A program made the position numbers and the translations under genes. Shown piece by piece: positions 50,565-55,449 of a stretch of DNA of 55,449 bases. Below the pieces are notes generated by a model. It made no database searches, was not told the origin of the DNA, and was given only the letters and a program-made list of their open reading frames with translations. This DNA comes from JBFGCA01 sp041567315 (GTDB lineage: Bacteria > Acidobacteriota > Thermoanaerobaculia > Multivoradales > JAHEKO01): NCBI GenBank assembly GCA_041567315.1, contig JBFGCA010000017.1, positions 1 to 55,449 of the forward strand, given 5' to 3'. The number at the start of each line of letters is the position of its first letter. The stretch's first letter is position 1.

Positions 50565-50728
50565 TCTCGACCTCCTGGAGGCGGGGAGCGGCGCCTTCCG
50601 AACCGGCGCGTCGCCTCCCGGCACCGGAGCTGCAAAATCAGAACCAGGGGGTCGCCGTGCCGCCACGGCTCCCTGGGAGCCAGCCGCCCCGGGGTCGGGG
50701 ACCGGCCCTCAACGAACCGCCGCGCCTA

Positions 50729-50941
50729 CTAGTCTTCTCCACACGCCGTTCGTTCGAGATCGGGACCTGCCAAGGGCTCGGCTAGCGCCCGCATCCGCTC
50801 GCCCATCTCGGTCACTTCCTCGAGCCAGGCCAGCTTCTCGGGCAGGCTCAAGCGCGCGCCGGCCAGCAGGCTGGCCAAAGACGCTCCCTCCCAGGTCGCC
50901 CAGAACCAGGGATCGTCGGTCGGCAGCCGGCCCTCGGTCAT
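50729..50941 (-). CDS. Small conserved-looking acidic protein (70 aa)
   Basis: An acidic, helical 70-residue protein with a W-rich start (DDPWFWATWEGA) and a helix LSLPEKLAWLEEVTEMGERMR. The layout, a W-E-G-A segment, then L-S-x-x-x-K-L-x-W-L-E, resembles short proteins common in Acidobacteriota and deltaproteobacterial genomes that look like solitary antitoxins, but no partner toxin gene lies beside it. No strong Shine-Dalgarno. Confidence 0.65.
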   Translation of the reverse strand: MTEGRLPTDDPWFWATWEGASLASLLAGARLSLPEKLAWLEEVTEMGERMRALAEPLAGPDLERTACGED

Positions 50942-51084
50942 GCCGATACACTACCAGCCGCGTCATACGGCGAGGCGAGCCCACCCGCCTCGAGTAGAGA
51001 CCGCATGGTCGCCCGCTCCGTCCAGGCCGTACTCGAGACCCTCAACGCGAGCCGTATAGACAGGGCAGCTCGAGACTCGCGCCC

Positions 51085-53340
51085 TTGAAGCGAAACGACG
51101 CCAAGCGCGACGCCGGGGCCTCCCCGCGCTCCCGCGCCCCGTTCTGGCAGGGTCCGCTGCTGGCGCTCGTCTCCCTGGCGGTCTTCTTCGGACTGACCGA
51201 GGGTCTGCTCGCCCTCTTCGGCGTGGAGTCCCGCCTGCGCCGGGAGGACCCGTTCGTCGGCTTCGTCGAGGGCATGCCTCTTTTCGTGGAGGAGCGCCAG
51301 CCGGACGGGCGGGTGATGCGGGTCACCGCTCCAAACAAGCGAGGCTTCTTCAATTTTCAGGAGTTTCCGCGGGAGAAGGCGCCCGGCACGGTGCGCATCT
51401 TCTGTCTCGGGGGCTCGACGACCTACGGCCGCCCCTACGACGACCGCACCTCCTTCGCCGGCTGGCTGCGGGAGCTGCTACCGGCGGCCGACCCCACCGG
51501 CCGCTGGGAGGTCGTCAACGCCGGCGGCATCAGCTACGCGAGCTACCGGGTGGCGAAGCTGATGGAGGAGCTCGCGGCCTACCAGCCGGACGCCTTCGTC
51601 ATCTACACCGGACACAACGAGTTCCTCGAGGAGCGCACCTACGGCGAGCTGCGCGACCGCTTCGGGCCGCTCGAGCCGGTGGTTGCGCGGCTGGCGCGGA
51701 CGCGGACCTGGGCGGCGATGAGCGGTCTCCTGACCCGGCTGCGCCCCGCCCCCGAGCGGACCGAAGACGCTCGGACCCTGCTCCCCGAGCACGTCGAGGC
51801 CAAGCTCGACCACTCGGCCGGTCTCGAGCTCTACGAGCGCGACGACCGTCTCAGGGAGCGGATCCTCGCCCACTTCGAGCTCAGCCTCGAGCGGATGGTC
51901 GCGATCGCCGGCGCCGCCGGCGCCCTGCCGGTCCTGGTCGTCCCGGAATCCAGCCTCGAGGACTTCTCCCCCTTCAAGAGCCAGCACACCACCGGTCTGG
52001 ACGACGACGAACGGCAGCGGTCACTGGAGCTGCTGGCCGCCGCACAGGAAGCCGCCGGCCGGGAGGACTGGCCTGACGCCCTGGCGCTGCTCGATCAGGC
52101 CCTGGACCTCGACCCACGCCACGCCGAGCTCCACTACCGCCGCGGCCGGGCGCTCCTCGCCCTGGGCCGGACCGCCGAGGCCGAGTCTGCCTTCGCCCGG
52201 GCCCGCGACGAAGACGTCTGCCCGCTGCGCGCCCTCTCCTCGATCCAGGAGATCGTGGGACGGACCGGCCGGCGTCTGGGCGTCCCCCTGATCGACTATT
52301 GCGACCTCCTCCGCCGCCGCCTGGCCGAGCGCTCGCTCCCCCCGATCCCGGGCGCAGAACAGTTCCTCGACCATGTCCACCCCACCATCGAAAGCCACCG
52401 CGACCTGGCGCTCGCCCTGATAGACGAGCTGACCGCCCGGGGCCTCGTCACGCCCTCGCCGAGCTGGGGTCCGGAGATCGTGGCGCAGGTCGCCGCGCGC
52501 GTCCAAGCCGCCATCGACCCCGCCGAGCACGCCCGCGCCCTCGCCAACCTGGCCCTCACCCTCTCCTGGTCCGGCAAGCAGGAGGACTCGCGCCGCCTCG
52601 CCTTCCAGGCCCTGGAGTCGGGCAGCGAAGACCCCACCGTCCTGATGATGGTGGCCCGGCACCACGCCATCCAGGGCGACGCCGACCGCGCCACGGACTA
52701 CTTCGATCGCGCCGTCCGCGCCAACCCGCAGAGCCCGGTCGTGCGGCTCCAGTACGGCCTCTTCCTCTCCGGCACCCACCAGACCGAAGCCGCCACCGCC
52801 CAGTTCTTCCTCGCCAGCCTGCTCTGGCCCGACAACCCCAAGGCCCACGAGCACCTCGCCTTCGCCCTCCTCCGGCGCGGCCGCCCCCGCCTCGCCTACT
52901 GGAGCCTCCGGGAAGCCACCCGCCTCGGCCCCGGCGACCACCGCCTCGCCGAGCGCCTCGCCGCCCTCCGCCGCGAACTCGGCCCCGAGTTCGACCGCGA
53001 GGAACCTCCCGAGATCGCCGTCACCCACTACCCCTCGGGCTTCCCCCGCACCATCTCCCAGGTGCGCCGCGACGCCTCGGGCCGCGAGATCCCCGACGGC
53101 ATCCGTACCGAATGGCACCCCGGCGGCGAGCTGGGCTCCTACGCCGAATTCGAGCGCGGAAAACCCCTTCAGCCCACCGTTGACTCGGAAGCCGAGACGG
53201 TGGGAGCAGGGGACTCGAGCTCGTCAGCTCGGGCTGGCGGAGTCACGATCGCGACCCAGCTCGTGCATCAGCCGCAGCAGCACCGCATTCGTCCACCCGA
53301 AGCCATCCTGCACTTCGTACTCTCCACCGCCTCCCGCTAG
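51085..53340 (+). CDS. SGNH-hydrolase/TPR membrane protein
   Basis: A 751-residue protein probably starting with TTG at 51085 (no better start before the membrane helix). One N-terminal helix at about 23-45 (GPLLALVSLAVFFGLTEGLLAL), then an SGNH/GDSL-type domain: block I FCLGGSTTYG, block II GGISYASYR, block III YTGHNEF, and block V FLDHVHPTIESH. TPR repeats lie at about 320-375 (inside the SGNH domain) and 490-600. Near the C-terminus, TEWHPGGELGSYAEFERGK looks like a MORN-type motif. The last 39 codons overlap the trehalase gene on the other strand (53224-53340), and the tail there has low-complexity composition. May be an esterase or acetyltransferase-like enzyme acting on envelope glycans. 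Confidence 0.85.
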   Translation: MKRNDAKRDAGASPRSRAPFWQGPLLALVSLAVFFGLTEGLLALFGVESRLRREDPFVGFVEGMPLFVEERQPDGRVMRVTAPNKRGFFNFQEFPREKAPGTVRIFCLGGSTTYGRPYDDRTSFAGWLRELLPAADPTGRWEVVNAGGISYASYRVAKLMEELAAYQPDAFVIYTGHNEFLEERTYGELRDRFGPLEPVVARLARTRTWAAMSGLLTRLRPAPERTEDARTLLPEHVEAKLDHSAGLELYERDDRLRERILAHFELSLERMVAIAGAAGALPVLVVPESSLEDFSPFKSQHTTGLDDDERQRSLELLAAAQEAAGREDWPDALALLDQALDLDPRHAELHYRRGRALLALGRTAEAESAFARARDEDVCPLRALSSIQEIVGRTGRRLGVPLIDYCDLLRRRLAERSLPPIPGAEQFLDHVHPTIESHRDLALALIDELTARGLVTPSPSWGPEIVAQVAARVQAAIDPAEHARALANLALTLSWSGKQEDSRRLAFQALESGSEDPTVLMMVARHHAIQGDADRATDYFDRAVRANPQSPVVRLQYGLFLSGTHQTEAATAQFFLASLLWPDNPKAHEHLAFALLRRGRPRLAYWSLREATRLGPGDHRLAERLAALRRELGPEFDREEPPEIAVTHYPSGFPRTISQVRRDASGREIPDGIRTEWHPGGELGSYAEFERGKPLQPTVDSEAETVGAGDSSSSARAGGVTIATQLVHQPQQHRIRPPEAILHFVLSTASR

Positions 53341-54756
53341 ACCCGTCGATGCGACGTCGTACTTCTCGAGGAGGCGACCGTGCTGCCGGTAGATGGCGAC
53401 GTTGTTCTCGATCCAGCGACTGGCTCCCGCTCGCGCTTCGTCGAGATGTCCGTAGCGCTCGAGGCCGCGGTAGGTGATCCACTGCAGCGGCGCCCAGCCG
53501 TTCGGGCCATCCCATTGCTGGCCCGTCGCGTAGTTCGACGTCACCCAGCCGCCCGCTTTCAGAAAGTCGCGGTGGATACGCTGCGCGACGCGCTCCGCCT
53601 GCCGCTCCGTGGCAATGCCGAAGAACAGGGGATAGGCGGCGGCCAGCGACAGCGTGCCGGTGACCTCGAAGTCCGGCAGCGACAGGTCCATGAACATGCC
53701 CGATGCATCATCGAAGAACAGACTCTGCAGCAGTCTCTTGCGACCCTTGGCGAGCGCCCCGAAGGCCTCTGCCTCCGCCTGGTCCCCCCGAGCCCTGCAG
53801 ACTCTCGCCAACGTCGATTCGAGGTTGTAGAGAAGCGAATTGAGGTCGACCGGGATGATCTTCGTCGTCCGGATGGTCCTTGGCGAACGCCGGTCCTCGA
53901 ACCAACGAGAGCTGTAGTCCCAGCCCGATTCGGCGCCGGCGCGAAGATCACGGTACAGCCGCGCGGCTTCGCCTGAAACGCCGGCGGCCAGTTCCACGTC
54001 CTCGGCATGGCTCTCCTGGCGGGGAATCGCCGCGTCGTCCCAATAGCGATTGAGACGCCCGTCCGGGCACCGCACGACCCGCCGGTGGGCCGGATGGTTT
54101 GCCGACAGCCCCTCGGCCCCCGCCATCCAGAACGCATACTCTTGTTTCAATTGCGGCAGGTACCTGGCCCGCAGGGTGTCGTCCGCGCTCACCTCCGCCA
54201 ACAGGTCGACCATGAGCGCGAAGAAGGGCGGCTGCGACCGCGAACAGTAGTAGGTGCGGTTGCCGTTCGGTATGAACCCGATCTCGTCGATCAGATAGGC
54301 GAAGTTCTCGACCATGCCCCTGATCAGACCCGTCCGACCCGAGAGGGCGAGTCCCAGCATCGTAAAGTAGCTGTCCCAGTAATAGACCTCCCGAAAGCGC
54401 CCGCCGGGGACGACGTATCGATTGGGCAAGGGAATCAGAGACGAGTGTTCGACTTGCCTGTCCGGCCCGCGGGTGAGCAGATCCCAGAGCTGCTCGATGC
54501 GGTCTTCGACCGCCAGGCCGGCCGGATCGGAAGCAGCTCCGACGTCCGTCGGCGGCAGGTCGAAGTGAGCTCGGACGAATGCGCCGAGATCGAAACCGCC
54601 CTGATCGCGCGCGGCCCGGAAGGCACTGAGTACATCCGCCGGGTCGGTTCTCGCTACCGCGTCGACGAAGGTCTTGGAATCACCCAGCAGACGCGTCGAC
54701 TGCACCCGTTCGAACAGCTCGGCATACAGACGGTCCGGCGGCTCCCTCAAGTTCAT
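53224..54756 (-). CDS. treF: Cytoplasmic trehalase (GH37)
   Basis: Hydrolyses trehalose to two glucose molecules. It has 510 residues with no signal peptide. Signature 1 PGGRFREVYYWDSYFT (117-132), signature 2 QQWDGPNGWAPLQ (413-425), general acid Asp280 in ESGWDYSSRW and general base Glu479 in GGGGEYEVQDGFGWTN; all are intact. The ATG at 54756 overlaps the stop of the MFS transporter gene as ATGA, so uptake and cleavage are coupled. The C-terminal end overlaps the opposite SGNH/TPR gene. The region has somewhat lower GC and more varied codons than the rest of the window, which may hint at acquisition. Confidence 0.94.
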   Translation of the reverse strand: MNLREPPDRLYAELFERVQSTRLLGDSKTFVDAVARTDPADVLSAFRAARDQGGFDLGAFVRAHFDLPPTDVGAASDPAGLAVEDRIEQLWDLLTRGPDRQVEHSSLIPLPNRYVVPGGRFREVYYWDSYFTMLGLALSGRTGLIRGMVENFAYLIDEIGFIPNGNRTYYCSRSQPPFFALMVDLLAEVSADDTLRARYLPQLKQEYAFWMAGAEGLSANHPAHRRVVRCPDGRLNRYWDDAAIPRQESHAEDVELAAGVSGEAARLYRDLRAGAESGWDYSSRWFEDRRSPRTIRTTKIIPVDLNSLLYNLESTLARVCRARGDQAEAEAFGALAKGRKRLLQSLFFDDASGMFMDLSLPDFEVTGTLSLAAAYPLFFGIATERQAERVAQRIHRDFLKAGGWVTSNYATGQQWDGPNGWAPLQWITYRGLERYGHLDEARAGASRWIENNVAIYRQHGRLLEKYDVASTGLAGGGGEYEVQDGFGWTNAVLLRLMHELGRDRDSASPS

Positions 54757-55449
54757 GCGTGCTTTTCATTGGCGAGATGACGGTCACTGAGACGCTTGAA
54801 GAAGATCAGGACGACGACGATGACCGTGATCGGCACCAGGGAGAAATAGAACGCCGTTCGCCCGCCAAGATGCTCGAAAAGCGTGCCCGTGATGAGCGAG
54901 CCCGATGTACCGCCCAGCGCCGAGAACACGACGATCAGGCCGGCCATCGCCCCATGCTGGTGCGCTGGCAGCGCCGACAGCATCACCGAGTTGATGGCCG
55001 GGTAGACCGGCGCGATCAGGAAGCCGATCAGCGGAAAAACAAAGGCGGCGAGGGGAGCCGTCGACCAGGTCGTGACGACCTCCCCGCGGTCGCCGCCAGC
55101 CAGCGGCAGCGCGACGAGGACGAGAGCTGCTGCCAGGACGAGTCCGATGATCAGGACGCGCGACCAGTCGAAGTGCCTCAGCAAGAAGCCCGCCGCGAAT
55201 CGGCCGACCGCGGTCGACGCCGCCAGGATGCTGGCCATCTGGATGCTGAGCGAAGGGGCCAGGTTCAGGATGCGGCTGTTGAACGTCGGCAGCCAGGACA
55301 TGATGCTCTGCTCGATCAGCACGTACAAGAAGGCGCTGGCAATGAACACGAGGACCAGCGGCCGGATGCAGAGCTCGAGCATGCCGGTGAACTCCCCGGC
55401 CAGCCCTTCCGGCTCGTCGACGTGTGCCGCGCTTTCGTCGATCCTCGCG
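54753..55449 (-). CDS. MFS transporter, C-terminal part (cut by right edge)
   Basis: The frame is open from base 55449 to the TGA at 54753-54755; about 231 residues are seen. Upstream residues (DESAAHVDEPEGLAGEF) look like the cytoplasmic loop between helices 6 and 7, and the rest holds helices 7-12: LVLVFIASAFLYVLIEQSI, ILAASTAVGRFAAGFLLRHF, VLIIGLVLAAALVLVALPL, FVFPLIGFLIAPVYPAINSVML, GLIVVFSALGGTSGSLITG, and the last one. The VYPAINS region and overall pattern resemble sugar porters of the FucP/GlcP type. Coupled by ATGA to trehalase, it may import trehalose or a related disaccharide; that is inference. Confidence 0.88.
   Translation of the reverse strand, partial: ARIDESAAHVDEPEGLAGEFTGMLELCIRPLVLVFIASAFLYVLIEQSIMSWLPTFNSRILNLAPSLSIQMASILAASTAVGRFAAGFLLRHFDWSRVLIIGLVLAAALVLVALPLAGGDRGEVVTTWSTAPLAAFVFPLIGFLIAPVYPAINSVMLSALPAHQHGAMAGLIVVFSALGGTSGSLITGTLFEHLGGRTAFYFSLVPITVIVVVLIFFKRLSDRHLANEKHA

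Noticed and set aside
45528..50732. Plus-strand open frame of more than 1700 codons opposite the M36 gene
   Set aside because: Antisense to a gene with strong domain support and its terminator; apparent length only reflects GC bias against stop codons.

Overview
The window is a GC-rich (about 70 % by eye), gene-dense chromosomal segment from a Gram-negative (diderm) bacterium. It encodes TonB-dependent uptake, outer-membrane barrels, lipoproteins and a DUF1302/DUF1329/RND envelope cluster. Gene content, codon use, many secreted repeat proteins and a recurrent C-terminal tail of the type F-x-D-[GC]-FESGD-[ST]-S-x-W suggest an Acidobacteriota (Thermoanaerobaculia-like) genome; this placement is inference. 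No rRNA, CRISPR array, phage or transposase gene was seen.

Regions from left to right. (1) 1-6749, minus: F1Fo ATP synthase operon atpZ-atpI-atpB-atpE-atpF-atpH-atpA-atpG-atpD, with atpD running off the left edge. AtpA carries a block of about 70 extra residues, and both the b and c subunits have signal-peptide-like N-termini. (2) 6867-10822: an M48/Ste24-type membrane protease, a small membrane-anchored coiled-coil protein, and a berberine-bridge-type flavoenzyme. (3) 11042-12710, minus: HAD hydrolase, Rrf2 regulator and lipoprotein, joined by 4-nt start/stop overlaps. (4) 12725-18864: a cobalamin riboswitch controls a vitamin B12 uptake operon (TonB receptor, binding lipoprotein, ATPase, permease). 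The operon continues by overlapping codons into a fumarylacetoacetate-hydrolase-family enzyme and a tiny membrane protein; an Lmo0937-type mini-gene meets it tail to tail. (5) 18930-25812, minus: secreted protein, MscS channel, spondin-domain protein, an OmpR/EnvZ-type two-component pair, and a TPR membrane protein. (6) 26011-29433, plus: tRNA-Arg(TCG), a secreted propeller-like protein, and a divergent gamma-glutamyltransferase-like protein that seems to lack the usual nucleophile.

(7) 29434-38844, minus: a five-gene operon of S45 acylase, DUF1302, DUF1329, YCF48/BNR-repeat protein and RND/MMPL transporter. It probably forms an envelope system for a hydrophobic or acylated substrate. (8) 39170-40221, minus: a ribbon-helix-helix/nucleotidyltransferase fusion with a degraded nucleotide-binding signature, coupled to a 65-residue protein. 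(9) 40566-45154: a YVTN beta-propeller protein and a CSLREA beta-helix protein that share the FESGD tail, a membrane glycosyltransferase with an odd internal segment and run-on tail, and a DinB-like protein. (10) 45264-50941, minus: a 1430-residue M36 metalloprotease with duplicated C-terminal modules and a clear intrinsic terminator, a small outer-membrane barrel protein, and a 70-residue hypothetical. (11) 51085-55449: an SGNH-hydrolase/TPR protein on plus that overlaps, tail to tail, a cytoplasmic-type trehalase. The trehalase is coupled by an ATGA overlap to an MFS transporter that is cut by the right edge.

Most regions are housekeeping or catabolic. The least conventional items are the RHH-nucleotidyltransferase fusion with its coupled small protein, the acylase-headed DUF1302/1329/RND operon, the FAH enzyme inside the B12 operon, the AtpA insertion, and the shared FESGD tail.
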